Positions 20,080-30,165 are shown, numbered from the stretch's first letter. The stretch is DNA of 64,000 nt from Ascoidea rubescens DSM 1968 (GCF_001661345.1 NW_017962914.1:1142439-1206438); one strand, 5' to 3'. Notes: generated by a model not told the origin, from the sequence alone. Numbers and translations are program-made.

Positions 20080-23000
20080 TCACAAGAGATGTGAGTAGCT
20101 CTGTTCAAGCTTGCAGCTGGAGCAGTACCTGAGAAGCTCTTCCTTCCCGGGGAATATCTCTGAAACATTTCCCATCTCTGGCAAGTCGACGAGGTTCTCC
20201 ACCATCCTCTGGACTGTGTTGCATCTGCTGTTTTCGCTGAGCAACCAGTTCTTCCACTCACTGATGGCAAGCTCCTTCTCGATCTTGGTCAACACCCTCA
20301 AGTTTGTCACTAATTCGTTTCGTCGAATCGCAATCTCGTTCAAACTGTTCTTGTACTTTTCCGAGACCTGCAAAGCATTCAAGTCCTCGTAGTACTCTTG
20401 CTGGAAGGACTGTCTATCCAATGTGTACTTTTCGTAGTTCAAAACATACGATGCCCTTTCAAATCTCTTGAAACAACGCGACTCCTCCATCCCATTTTCA
20501 TCCACCAAGGTCCCTCTTATGCTTGAACCCACAAGCTGCTCCATATCCTTAAGATAAATGGCTCTTTGCATTAGCTCTCCGGATTTTAGCGACATGAGAG
20601 AATTGTCCCCATTCATGAAATTGTTAGTAGCCTTTGAGTATTTATTGACAAAGTTCTCCGATCTTCTAACGTCCCAGTAGTTGTTCACTATCTCCACAAA
20701 CGAGAAAAGATTTAAAAGCCCAGAGATTGCTAGTAAAAACAACAAAAACTTATTCATGCTTAGCAACTCGTAAAGTCTGCATAGGATCCCTAGTATGAAC
20801 TTCGAAGACTTAATAATATTATTCAACAAATTAATCGTAATTATATTCAATGCAATCTTAATCGTCAACAAAAATTCAAGGTGTAACATATCAGTTTTCT
20901 GAATTGAGTAATCGTTGATATTCTCTTGATCCAAATATTTTTTAGAATCGTCCAAGGACATTCTACTGATTTGTCCATATAACTTTATAGCTTTATTGAT
21001 TTTCCCATGGGTCCCTATTTTACTAATAGACCGATCAATAAATCTTGAATATCTATTAACTTCCCCATTCTTAGCAAGAGGATAAATGAAATCTCGAATA
21101 GCATAATAAAATGGCGATTTAGAAACAATTCCTCGGTCCAAAAGGTCCATTTTCGAATAAACCAATAATTCTGAATTATCTTCATCGATTTTTTTTATAA
21201 TGATTTTACCCTTAATAGACATGGGATCACCAAAGGGCAACATTGAATATGACCGGTGATCACCAATACAATAATACTCATTCTCAATGAATTTCTCAAT
21301 CGTTTGAACAACTTTTAATGTTCCAATTTTAATTCCCGATGTCTCATTGTTTATAAACTCCTGCCTGATAAAGTTTTTACTATTGGTCGATAAATCAAAA
21401 AAAGAAACTCTTTTAAATATACAATCTTCTTTCTTTTGAGAATCTTGAAATGTCAACCAATATGATCTGTTGTTTGAAAAATTAAAATTTGAACTAATCA
21501 ATGTTAAAACGTCCTTTAACATTGTTGAATTGTCTCCACAAATAACATGCATCAATGCCTTTGCTGGAAGTGGCACCGATCTACCTAGTAATAACTGATA
21601 CAGCTCATCTCTAAAATCGGTCTTTAAAAGGTTCAAGTACTTTAGTTTAAAGGCATTATTCAAAGGAACATTGATAATGGAAGGGATAAAAGTAGCATTC
21701 TTATTTGAGCTACTGCTATATCGTTTTATAGATCCGACATTGGAAATTGAAGAATTGAAATTCAGATTTAACTTTCTTTTTGTGTTAAAAGTTCGAACTG
21801 CATTGCATTTGGCTCTGATATTTTCTAGTTCAATAATCATTTCTTTAAGTTTCAACGGTCTTTCGCTGGTTTTGTTGTTGATTAATAATTCCAATCCATT
21901 TTTAATATACAAACTGTCGTCTAGGAAAATTCGCGATCTTAAACTCAATCCTGTTTCTCCATAAAGACTAATTACATCCCAGTCTTTTGTGTTGTCCACA
22001 CTTCTTTCAACTGCAATAAAACTGTTCAAATCCTTTTTCAGTAACGAAATGAAACATAACGAGTTCATATAAAAATATAAATAGTCAAGTGTAACAAAAC
22101 ATCTGCCTGATAACTCTTGTCTGGAATTTGGTGACCAAATACACCTGAATGCTAAAAGAACGTAGTCATTTTTAGGAACTGCTGATTGAAAAAGAGTCTT
22201 TAATTGAATATCAAATTTCTTCAAGTAAGGAGGATAAAATGGAGGATAAAGAGCATTCGCGTTGGAATTGTTCAAGTAATTGTTACCAGAATAAATTGAT
22301 GAAGTATCATTTAATTTTAAAATTGTAGTCGACAAAGAGGAATAAGATATTGACGATTCCTTTGAATTGGAAGATTGTTGAGACGTGGAAGCATTTGAGC
22401 TTTGTAATGTATTGTTTGTCAAATCAATTAAGTGATATAAACCCCAATTGACACTACCCCATATATTTGCAGTTATAGCAGTTGGAATTATAGTTGGCAT
22501 TAAAAATGAGTGAGCTATAATGGCTTGTTTACACATTCTGGTGGTTATTGGAATATTTAAACAAGGTTCTTGAAAGGCACCATCAACTGAATAATGAATA
22601 TCACCAAAATTTAAATCATCAGAACTATTTAAATTTGGGTTTCTAATTTGTTTTGAAGTATTATAATTATCAACCAATTTTGATAGTGAAACCGATTGAA
22701 AAAAATTTCCTGGGTTGTTGATATCAGCAATTCTTGAACTTGTTAGCAATAAATCTGTTGAAGTTGTTGTAGTTGAAGCAAATTCAAATAATGAAGGAGG
22801 ATATCTACCCAAGGCAGTATTGGCTTTATCCTTTTTATTTTGATTGATCATGATGCATCTTTTTTTTTCACTTGCAAAGACTTTTAGCCAACTTTTAAGA
22901 TCATTTGCAGATTCAGCTTGAAAAATTACAGTCATGTTATCAGTTGTTCTAATTTCAAAACAAAATCTTCTATCTTCTTCGGTGCAAAACCTTACAGTAC

Positions 23001-24069
23001 ATAATAAGACACCTATTTTATCAGTCTCTTGAACAAAATTTTTAGATGGAGATAAAGATAGTAAGCCAAAGATACCATTTTTGATGAAACCCCATTTTCT
23101 AATCCAAATCTGTCTTGAAGGCTTACCTACAAGGGATTTCATGAAGATCCAGCCATGCTTTTCATAAATTGGTTCTCTAAGGTTGTCAGTAAGATTTTGA
23201 GGAGTTAGTAATGAGGGATCATGGTCTTGTAGTTCCTTTGAGGGAGAGAATTGAAGAATTGCTTTGTCTTCGATTTCTTTGCTTGAAATGATCATATCAT
23301 TATACAACAATTTATTTGAGTTATCGATTGAAGTCGACCAAGCCTGCAATCTTTTAAATTGATAATGAATAAATTCAGAATCATCGTCAACTAGGAAATT
23401 AATATTTTTCATTGAGAATATTTTTAGCCAAAATTTCGAGGTTAAATTAACGATTAATTTATCCAAAGAGGATCTGATGTTGGTTATGGAGATTGATAAT
23501 TCTAAAGAGGCTCTTAGGTAACTTTTTTTAACTTCACATAGTTGGAAAGCATCTTCCATCAATACCTGGGGATCTTTTGTCTTTGATTGAGAAGCATATC
23601 TTGATAAATATAAATCGTATTTAGACTGAATTAATTCAAAATTTTTCCTAATTTCTCTGTAGGACACCAATTCGTTTTTATTAAATTCGAAGATTAAATC
23701 TATGGGAAAGATTGAATTAACATTCAAGACATTTAAACAGCTTAACCAGATTTTGTTTAGCCCTTCTTTAGTTAATTTAAAGGAATTGATAGTGTAATCT
23801 TGGTCTACTAAACCATTTGTTATAAAGCTTGGGTCGAGAAAAGTTATTAGAGTTGAGGAGTAGTTGTAAAAGTCCAAATATATTTGAGAGTATTTTTTGA
23901 TATATTTGACCAAAGCATCAAACCAATGGTCTACTTGGTCAATTTGCTGGTTAAAATGGTTAACCGAAGCTCTAAAAGATGGAGAATCTAGAGCAGCTTC
24001 CTTGAAGGAAACAGAGATTAGCTTTAGGAGTTTTGGAGATGAGGTGTGTTTTTTAATAGGATTTGACAT
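20080..24069 (-). CDS. SIP3: Sip3/Lam-type sterol-transfer protein (BAR-PH-VASt)
   Basis: ER membrane protein of the LAM family, which sits at ER-plasma membrane contacts and moves sterol. It has 1329 residues. The N-terminus (KLISVSFKEAALDSPSFRASV) begins a BAR domain to about 270. A PH domain follows at about 300-420 (GWIFMKSLVGKPSRQIWIRKWGFI ... WLKVF). The VASt domain is at about 825-1000 (LLGRSVPLPAKALMHVICGD ... YSMLPFGDPM ... ATP-independent lipid-binding fold). A hydrophobic span lies at about 1106-1128 (FLLFLLAISGLLNLFSF), followed by a C-terminal coiled region. This order is that of Saccharomyces Sip3 (Lam3) and Ysp1 (Lam1); I cannot separate those two paralogs. The last 450 bp are GC-rich. 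Confidence 0.92.
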   Translation of the reverse strand: MSNPIKKHTSSPKLLKLISVSFKEAALDSPSFRASVNHFNQQIDQVDHWFDALVKYIKKYSQIYLDFYNYSSTLITFLDPSFITNGLVDQDYTINSFKLTKEGLNKIWLSCLNVLNVNSIFPIDLIFEFNKNELVSYREIRKNFELIQSKYDLYLSRYASQSKTKDPQVLMEDAFQLCEVKKSYLRASLELSISITNIRSSLDKLIVNLTSKFWLKIFSMKNINFLVDDDSEFIHYQFKRLQAWSTSIDNSNKLLYNDMIISSKEIEDKAILQFSPSKELQDHDPSLLTPQNLTDNLREPIYEKHGWIFMKSLVGKPSRQIWIRKWGFIKNGIFGLLSLSPSKNFVQETDKIGVLLCTVRFCTEEDRRFCFEIRTTDNMTVIFQAESANDLKSWLKVFASEKKRCIMINQNKKDKANTALGRYPPSLFEFASTTTTSTDLLLTSSRIADINNPGNFFQSVSLSKLVDNYNTSKQIRNPNLNSSDDLNFGDIHYSVDGAFQEPCLNIPITTRMCKQAIIAHSFLMPTIIPTAITANIWGSVNWGLYHLIDLTNNTLQSSNASTSQQSSNSKESSISYSSLSTTILKLNDTSSIYSGNNYLNNSNANALYPPFYPPYLKKFDIQLKTLFQSAVPKNDYVLLAFRCIWSPNSRQELSGRCFVTLDYLYFYMNSLCFISLLKKDLNSFIAVERSVDNTKDWDVISLYGETGLSLRSRIFLDDSLYIKNGLELLINNKTSERPLKLKEMIIELENIRAKCNAVRTFNTKRKLNLNFNSSISNVGSIKRYSSSSNKNATFIPSIINVPLNNAFKLKYLNLLKTDFRDELYQLLLGRSVPLPAKALMHVICGDNSTMLKDVLTLISSNFNFSNNRSYWLTFQDSQKKEDCIFKRVSFFDLSTNSKNFIRQEFINNETSGIKIGTLKVVQTIEKFIENEYYCIGDHRSYSMLPFGDPMSIKGKIIIKKIDEDNSELLVYSKMDLLDRGIVSKSPFYYAIRDFIYPLAKNGEVNRYSRFIDRSISKIGTHGKINKAIKLYGQISRMSLDDSKKYLDQENINDYSIQKTDMLHLEFLLTIKIALNIITINLLNNIIKSSKFILGILCRLYELLSMNKFLLFLLAISGLLNLFSFVEIVNNYWDVRRSENFVNKYSKATNNFMNGDNSLMSLKSGELMQRAIYLKDMEQLVGSSIRGTLVDENGMEESRCFKRFERASYVLNYEKYTLDRQSFQQEYYEDLNALQVSEKYKNSLNEIAIRRNELVTNLRVLTKIEKELAISEWKNWLLSENSRCNTVQRMVENLVDLPEMGNVSEIFPGKEELLRYCSSCKLEQSYSHLL

Positions 24070-24382
24070 TTATCATGGTATTATATGAGAGTGGGTACAA
24101 GCGATTTCAAGAGGAGTAAATACGATGGTTGGAGTTGCAATAGTTGTGATAGATATGGTATCGAAGATAGTTATTTGAGATAGCAATTACGTGTGGATAA
24201 ACTAACTCCATAAGGTTCCGATGGAAAGATGAGGAAGGAGAAGAAGAGACGAAGTGGGAATGGGAATGGAAAACAATGGCAATATATACATAAGAAATGA
24301 ACAGAAGTGAACAGAATTGGTTTGAGAATAAAGAAAAGGTTATATAAGAAGAATGGATTTAATTGGCAACGAGAGAAAGAGG
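24070..24382. other. SIP3 promoter / next-gene 3' flank
   Basis: 313 bp between tandem minus-strand genes. Purine-rich stretches (GAGGAAGGAGAAGAAGAG) and an ACGTG core near 24190. Nothing else recognised. Confidence 0.45.
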
Positions 24383-25074
24383 CTATAGATGGGAAAAGTC
24401 GTAGTTGTTGAATGTGTTGTTAAGGTTATTTTGGCTGTTGTTGCTGAAGGTATTTACGTTGGAAAATTGGTTTTGATTGCTGTTTGAAGCAAAGAGACTG
24501 TTGTTTGTGTTCAAGTCTATATTTCGAAGAGGAAAAGAGGATTCGATTGGGTTGATTGGGTTGGAGTTGGATAGGTTTGGGGATTCGAGAGAGTAAGTGT
24601 GAGGAAGAGAAGTTGTTGAAGAGTTTCTTGAATGGGTTGAACTGTTTAGGTTGTTTAGGGAATTATTGTGGATTATTATGCTATTGTTGATGGCGTTGTT
24701 GATGTTATTGATGTTGATGTTGTTCAATAGATTTTGTTGGATTAGAATGGTCTTTTCTTCGAAATATGACAAGTTGTAAAAGTATTTGAAACAAAGCTGC
24801 TTTAACAAGGGTAAATTGTGGTAGTTGTTTGATTTAAAGTGGTCAATGAAAGAGATTATATGAGATAGTGAAATTTTATCATTATTATTATTATTATTAT
24901 TGTTATTATTATTATCTTGATTGGTGTTATTGATATCATTTAAAATGGAGATTGGATTTAAATTTAGAAAAGAGGATAATAAGAAAGAGATATAATTCTG
25001 ATCCAAGAAAAATTGAAGATCATTAATTTGATTTATATCGCTATTATTGTTATTGTTGTTATCGTCATTATTGC

Positions 25075-25106
<32 letters not shown>

Positions 25107-25480
25107 GTAATATTGATGTGGTTGTTGTAATTATAATGATTGTTAATGTTAATGTTATTATGGTAATTGTAATTTAATAAGATAACTTTCAAATCATTTT
25201 GGTTTAAAGGATGATTATGAACGTTTTTATTATTGATAGTTATGAGATAATAGTAGCCATTTTTTTGGTTTAGAAAAATTTTGATTTGAACATTGCAATT
25301 GTGGTTTTTTTTAACTGAGTAAGAGCAGGAAAAGTATTTGATGGTGAACGATTGGTTGTGAGATTTTTCGATGAATATGCAATTATTTAAATAAGAGTAG
25401 TCGAATTTAACATAATCTCTTGCTTGTAAATATGAGCTGAATCTTTTTGAAAATGGGTATAAGATTAGTTTGTTTTCCAT
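24383..25480 (-). CDS. Putative DNA-binding protein with FAR1 / WRKY-GCM1-type zinc domain
   Basis: 365 residues. The N-terminal ~95 residues resemble the FAR1/AFT-like DNA-binding fold of the WRKY-GCM1 superfamily: an opening FSSYLQARDYVKFDY helix, then Cys52, Cys62 and the terminal pair His88/His90 in VHNHPL, spaced C-x9-C-x25-H-x-H, with alternating strands between. This domain is known from FAR1-type regulators, Mutator-like transposases and the yeast iron regulators Aft1/Aft2. The remaining ~270 residues are Asn/Ser/Asp-rich and look like a disordered or activation region; no transposase domain follows. A role as transcription factor is inference. I cannot say which regulon it controls. 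Confidence 0.7.
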
Positions 25481-25981
25481 TATAAATGTGCTGATTGAGA
25501 ATGTAATAGTTTGTATGTGATTTTTTTATTATTTTTTATTATTTTTTATTATTTTTCATTATTTTTTATTATTTTTTATTATTTTTCATTATTTTTCATT
25601 ATTTTTCATCATTTTATATTATTCACATTATTCACATTAGTTCATATTTCATATGATTGGTATTATTTATATTTTGTAGTGATTCAAATGTAAAAGCTTA
25701 ATTGGTGGAATAAAGTTATATGGGTGTGAATTGAATCGAGAGAAAATCAATACAAGAAGCTGAACAATATTAAATAAAATTATATTAAATAGAATTATAT
25801 TAGATAGAAGTAGAAAACAAGTACATAGTTATATGAATAGATGAACAAAATAAACAAAATAAAACAGGATAAAGGGAACTGAACAGTGAGATGACAAGGG
25901 AAATTAATAGTGATGGTATTAGTTGATAACGAGCATTCAGGGGAGACAGACAGCAAGAAACAAGAAATTGGAGAATATTAA
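25481..25981. other. Intergenic region with TTATTATTTTT repeats
   Basis: 501 bp between tandem minus-strand genes. About 25528-25620 is a run of TTATTATTTTTTATTATT-like units, followed by ordinary AT-rich sequence with two TTATATTAAAT-like repeats near 25775-25800. No gene seen. Confidence 0.5.
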
Positions 25982-26368
25982 TCAGAACAAAAAGTCAAGC
26001 ATACAGCAGGCACAGCAAACAGCCAAACAGGCAGCCAAAAAGCTGTCAGTGTTGCTGGGCCTTCGAGTTTCCTGTTGGATGTAGATGGGCTGGGGTTGAG
26101 AGTAGTAGCCAGCTGGAGGAGGACCATAGTAGCCTCCCTGGTTCTGAGGAGGATAGCCCTGAGGAGGATAGTTCTGTTGGTAATTGTTTGGATAGGTCTG
26201 TTGGTAGCTCTGGTTCTGGTACTGGTTCTGGTACTCGCTAGCTGGAGGCTGTAGTGATGAGAAGAGGCCTCTGTCGTTGCTCTGCGAGGGAGGAGGGCCT
26301 GAGGGAGCCTGGTAGGGCTGGTATTGAGGAGGTTTGTCCTCATACTCTGTGGGATTCTTTTCAACCAT
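25982..26368 (-). CDS. CYSTM-type small tail-anchored protein, Gln/Pro/Tyr-rich
   Basis: 128 residues. The body is Pro/Gln/Tyr-rich (repeated YPPQ and YQNQ units, GGYYGPPPAGYY). The last ~20 residues form the cysteine-rich transmembrane module SFLAACLAVCCACCMLDFLF, the signature of CYSTM proteins. Budding yeasts have several such small plasma-membrane or stress-linked proteins (for example YBR016W and YDR210W); their molecular role is unclear, with metal or redox stress resistance proposed for the family. Start chosen at the ATG at 26368, which begins MVEKNPTEYEDKPPQYQ. It is divergent from MAF1. Confidence 0.88.
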   Translation of the reverse strand: MVEKNPTEYEDKPPQYQPYQAPSGPPPSQSNDRGLFSSLQPPASEYQNQYQNQSYQQTYPNNYQQNYPPQGYPPQNQGGYYGPPPAGYYSQPQPIYIQQETRRPSNTDSFLAACLAVCCACCMLDFLF

Positions 26369-26665
26369 GGTGTATCTGTTGTGTCTGTTATAGATGGCGA
26401 TTGTTCTAAAGAACTGCTCTGATTATCTGTTCCATCTGGCCCTTCGCTGCTTATATACAAAATATCTCATCAGCCACTTATCGCCCACAGCCCGTTCACG
26501 TGCAAACACACGTGCTAGATTCGCACGTGCTTTTACATAACTAGACGCGCGTTCCCGCGTCTCCCTGCAGCAGTGCCGACTATAAAGGTAGGCATCCTCA
26601 TTATCTCTTCCCCATCTTCCTCTGCTGCTTCTGTTGTCTCTGCTTCACGTCTCGTCTGCTCCACC
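26369..26665. promoter_or_regulatory. CYSTM gene-MAF1 divergent promoter with three CACGTG sites
   Basis: 297-bp divergent promoter. Three CACGTG sites lie at 26497-26502, 26509-26514 and 26524-26529, followed by an inverted repeat at 26543-26562, a TATAAAG at 26581, and a pyrimidine-rich CTTCCTCTGCTGCTTCTG tract just before the MAF1 ATG. In yeast CACGTG is bound by Cbf1, Pho4 or related bHLH factors. Confidence 0.6.
26543..26562. promoter_or_regulatory. Inverted repeat AGACGCG / CGCGTCT
   Basis: A perfect 7-bp inverted repeat with a 6-nt spacer. The arms contain ACGCG cores like MCB sites. It could be an operator for a dimeric factor, but the binding protein is unknown. Confidence 0.5.
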
Positions 26666-28173
26666 ATGAAGGTATGTATGTTCTGCTTTTCTCTCTTATG
26701 CTGCTCTTACTGACACATTGCCCGCAGTTTATTGACGAGTTTGATCTCGAGCTCGTATCGCAAACCTTAAGGTTCGACACCATCGACTGCCATATCGAAG
26801 GGGGTTGTGATTTGTTCACCACCAAACCTGCCAACAGCGACAAGAAGCTCTACAAGACCATCGATCAGCATCTTGCTTCGCTTACTGATAACTACCACAT
26901 TAACTCCCTTCCCAAGAACACCTCCACTGCTGCCTCCAAGAAGAAAAAACGAAGGGCCAGTATTTCCAACCTTCCTTCCTCCAACATCAAAAACCTATTG
27001 CTTTCGTCCAATATAAACAACATAAATATAATCAAAAACAATAATCTTTCCAACCAGAATCAGAATCAGAATCAGAATCAAAATTCAAATTCAAATAGCA
27101 GCAAGGGGATCATCAAGAACACTCTAAAGAACTCAAGATCCTTTTCGGCTACTGCTTATCCTGCCAATCAGAAATCCCTTATCGATAAGGTCCTATCCAA
27201 TAACAATTCTAAAAAAATAGACCCAATTCCAAATAACAAAGCTGCCAATACCAATAGTACTGATACTGATAATAATACCAATACCAATTCCAATTCCAAT
27301 AGTAATGGCAATTCAATTGCCATCACAACTACCGATAAAAATATCATTGACGAAAACTCCCTGTACTTGGATATATCTCCATCTACTCCCATCAACGACG
27401 ACCTTCAGCTTTCTCTTTTAAATCAATCGCCCTTTGGTCCCTTGAATTACACTGCTAGTAGAAGAACTTTTGCCTATTTGATCGCAATCTTAAACACAAA
27501 TTATCCTGATCATGATTTCTCCTTCTTGCAGCCCTTGGATTTTAAAAAAATATCCTTCTTACAGTTACGCTCAAATTTTGATAACACTTTAATCTCTCTA
27601 GGCAAATCCCCCAAACAATGGATTTGGGATACTATAAATAACCACATCTCAATCAATGATTCGGTAATCTATTACCACCTTCCAAACAACAACTTCCTTC
27701 AAGACGAAATCCACACTTTATGGCTAAACCACTGGTTTATATTTAACAAAAAAAGAAAAAGAGTAGCCTTTCTCTATTTAAGTGCATCCAGACTAAACAA
27801 CAACTCCAACATAAATACAAATACAAATGCAAATCAAAACACTTTCACAAATAAAACCAACTTCAGTATAAATACGATAAATAATATAAACAACGTCTCT
27901 TCATCTTTAAATCAAAAAGACTTGATCTCTTCTAATGAAAACATACATTTCTTCACCAAAAATAATGGCTCCTCTAATAACTTTTCCTTCAACAACAAAA
28001 TAAATCCCATCAACTCTTTCTATAAATCTCGAAATAGAAAGAAATCAATCACAATAGATGACGAATATGACAACGACTACTATTACGATTCTGACGACTA
28101 TTATAACCAAGATTATAACTCAAATTATTACTATGATGATGTATTTCTCTCTGATGATTCCTCCTTTCGCTAA
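26666..28173 (+). CDS. MAF1: Maf1, repressor of RNA polymerase III, with one intron
   Basis: Nuclear-cytoplasmic regulator that binds Pol III and shuts down tRNA and 5S synthesis under stress. Exon 1 is only ATGAAG (26666-26671); exon 2 runs from 26728. The joined start MKFIDEFDLELVSQTLRFDT matches the Maf1 A box, and Saccharomyces MAF1 also has an intron near its start. The A box continues IEGGCDLFTTKPANSDKKLYKTIDQHL. A long Asn/Ser-rich linker (about 85-245) carries KKKKRRASIS, which resembles the PKA/Sch9-type sites and nuclear signal of yeast Maf1. The B and C boxes follow (SPFGPLNYTASRRTFAYLIAILN, then PKQWIWDTI and LWLNHWFIFNKKRKRVAFLY). The C-terminus is an acidic Asp/Tyr-rich tail. 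Confidence 0.95.
26672..26727 (+). other. MAF1 intron
   Basis: 56-nt phase-0 intron after two codons: donor GTATGT, branch-like TACTGAC near 26709, acceptor CGCAG. Confidence 0.9.
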
Positions 28174-28718
28174 GGTTTGACATTGAATACCTAATTATCC
28201 ATTTTTATATGCGTTTTCTCTGATGTTAATTTTGTTTTCTTTACTTTGCTCGCTACTTTATCCACACACTCTTACTTTCTTTAACCTGTCTTTACTCTTC
28301 AAACACAACCTTTTCGGTAGCAGATTTCGCTTTGCCGTCGACGCAATAAAAAGAAGTTGCTGCAGATAGGACTCGAACCTACCCAGTGAAATCTTCAACA
28401 TTCTAAACACTGGTTTGAAGCACTAGCATGGTGTTGCATTAGCCACTCTGCCACGAAGCCAAAACCAAATTTCTGACGCCATTTTTGACCGTTTTTTGCT
28501 ATTTTTATTCATTCTATCATTTTCACGTGATAAATTTGACATAAAAATAGATTTTCTTTCATCTTTCAATATTTATATATCTAAATAGATATATTCCAGA
28601 ATTAATATATATTGGTTATATATAATTATATATAATTATATGCTTATATTTTTATATCCTTATTATGATAAATATATGATACATAATATTCCATTTTTAA
28701 TCCTTAATTGTTTTTAAA
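28174..28718. other. MAF1-MNN10 intergenic region holding a tRNA-like gene
   Basis: Apart from the minus-strand tRNA-like gene, this holds a CACGTG at 28524-28529 followed by very AT-rich sequence (28555-28670, TATATAATTATATA repeats) that forms the MNN10 promoter. Nothing else recognised. Confidence 0.5.
28358..28459 (-). tRNA. tRNA-like Pol III gene, class II (Ser/Leu) type, anticodon not firmly assigned
   Basis: 102 nt read on the minus strand. An exact A box (TGGCAGAGTGG) and an exact B box (GGTTCGAGTCC) are present, with a five-T terminator a few bases downstream (minus-strand CTTCTTTTTA). The T arm pairs fully and the D arm has the GAGTGGCTAA loop usual in Ser/Leu tRNAs. The acceptor stem pairs at only five of seven positions (GCTTCGT with CTGCAGC). 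Counting from the D arm puts GCT (Ser) in the anticodon place after U33, but I find no good 3' partner for the anticodon stem even when allowing an intron of about 11-20 nt. It may be an unusual intron-bearing tRNA-Ser or a decayed copy. Confidence 0.6.
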
Positions 28719-29954
28719 ATGAGCTCTATATCTCAAAGAATACCAAAAAAATCCGATTTGAATGATGAAGAACTGTCAATCCCTTACGAATATGAAAAAT
28801 TAAACTACAATAACCCTTCTTTCGCAACAACTTCTTTCAATTCTTTTGTTTATTTCTCTATTTTCTATAAATATTACAGTAAGTTAAAACAGCAATTACT
28901 CAATAATAAAAAAATCCTTTTTGGCATTATATTGTTATTTCTTATAAATTCCTTGACTAGTTTAAAATTGCCTTTAGTTTCTTTTTTTTCTTTTCAGAAT
29001 TTGATCTCGTTGCTATCTACCAATAATATCAACAATAACAATGACATTAGCTCAATCTCCTCAAACTCTTTATTGAATTTTCAATTCAACGATCTCTTTT
29101 CTTTCAACAAAAACCCTAAGATCGTCATTGTCTTAGCCGCTAATGAAGGTGGTGGTGTCCTTAAATGGAAAGGTGCTCAGGAATGGTCTGTTGAAAGATC
29201 TTCCATCAACAACAAAAAATACTATGCCAAAAAGCATGGATATGGATTGACTATAAAGGACATGACAATTAAAAAACGATATTCTCATGAATGGAGAGAA
29301 AGCTGGGAAAAAGTGGATATCTTGAAACAAACAATGAGACAGTATCCCAGAACTGAGTGGTTTTGGTGGCTAGATTTGCATACATATATAATGGAGCCAG
29401 AGTTTTCATTAGAAGATCATATTTTCAACAAAATCAACGAAATTTCCTACAGATCGTTAAATAATTCGTTCAATCCATTGAATTTGAAAATCGATATACC
29501 ATATATTAACTATCAAAACAATCCAATTGAAATGTTGATAGCCCAAGATTGCGGCGGATTTAATTTAGGATCGTTTTTCATTAGAAAATCCAAATGGTCA
29601 GAATTATTATTAGATATTTGGTGGGATCCAGCGTTTTATGAGCAAATGCATATGATTTGGGAACATAAAGAACAAGATTCACTTGAAACATTGTACAATA
29701 CACAGGCTTGGATTAGAGAGAGAGTAGCGTTTTTACCATTAAAGTCTATAAATGCTTTTCCTCCAGGGGCTTGCAGTGATAAAGCTGACGATCCACAATT
29801 TTTTTATAATGAAACAGATCGAGATTTTTTAATTAATATGGCCGGTTGTGAATGGGGTAGAGATTGCTGGAGTGAAATGGAACATTATAAGAAGTTGTCT
29901 AAAAGATTAAATGACCAACCCTGGTATAAGAGTTTATTCAAGTATTTATTGTGA
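28719..29954 (+). CDS. MNN10: Alpha-1,6-mannosyltransferase, Mnn10 type (GT34)
   Basis: Golgi type II membrane glycosyltransferase of the mannan polymerase II complex, which extends the alpha-1,6 backbone of N-glycans. It has 411 residues. A short cytosolic tail is followed by a membrane span at about 62-85 (KKILFGIILLFLINSLTSL), an Asn/Ser-rich stem and the catalytic domain from about 125: KIVIVLAANEGGGVLKWKGAQEWSVER, KKHGYGLTIKDM, the nucleotide-sugar motif region WFWWLDLHTYIMEP, AQDCGGFNLGSFFIRKS, WEHKEQDSLE and NMAGCEWGRDCWSEM. Length and all landmarks match Mnn10 of budding yeasts. The usual DXD is present as D-L-H, which I believe also occurs in relatives. A long poly-A run follows the stop. 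Confidence 0.93.
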   Translation: MSSISQRIPKKSDLNDEELSIPYEYEKLNYNNPSFATTSFNSFVYFSIFYKYYSKLKQQLLNNKKILFGIILLFLINSLTSLKLPLVSFFSFQNLISLLSTNNINNNNDISSISSNSLLNFQFNDLFSFNKNPKIVIVLAANEGGGVLKWKGAQEWSVERSSINNKKYYAKKHGYGLTIKDMTIKKRYSHEWRESWEKVDILKQTMRQYPRTEWFWWLDLHTYIMEPEFSLEDHIFNKINEISYRSLNNSFNPLNLKIDIPYINYQNNPIEMLIAQDCGGFNLGSFFIRKSKWSELLLDIWWDPAFYEQMHMIWEHKEQDSLETLYNTQAWIRERVAFLPLKSINAFPPGACSDKADDPQFFYNETDRDFLINMAGCEWGRDCWSEMEHYKKLSKRLNDQPWYKSLFKYLL

Positions 29955-30009
29955 AAAAAAAAAAAAAAAAAAACCAAAAAAAGAAAAGAAAAGAAAGTGT
30001 ATAGATACG

Positions 30010-30094
30010 TATTTATTTATTTATTTATTTATTCATTTATTTATTTATTTATTTGTTTGTTTGTTTGTTTATTTATTTATTTATTTATTTATTT
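30010..30094. repeat. ATTT/GTTT tetranucleotide microsatellite
   Basis: Tandem ATTT units interrupted by a block of GTTT units, between the convergent MNN10 and TRS23 genes. Confidence 0.9.
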
Positions 30095-30165
30095 TTGATT
30101 ATTCATTTAGTTAATTTACTTTTTTTTATCAGTATTCTATTTTGGAATGGGTAATTTAATTTATG

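Noticed and set aside
28524-28670. CACGTG followed by very AT-rich DNA, resembling a point-centromere CDEI-CDEII
   Set aside because: No CDEIII-like sequence (a TTCCGAA core) seen at the expected distance, and the AT-rich block is an ordinary MNN10 promoter.
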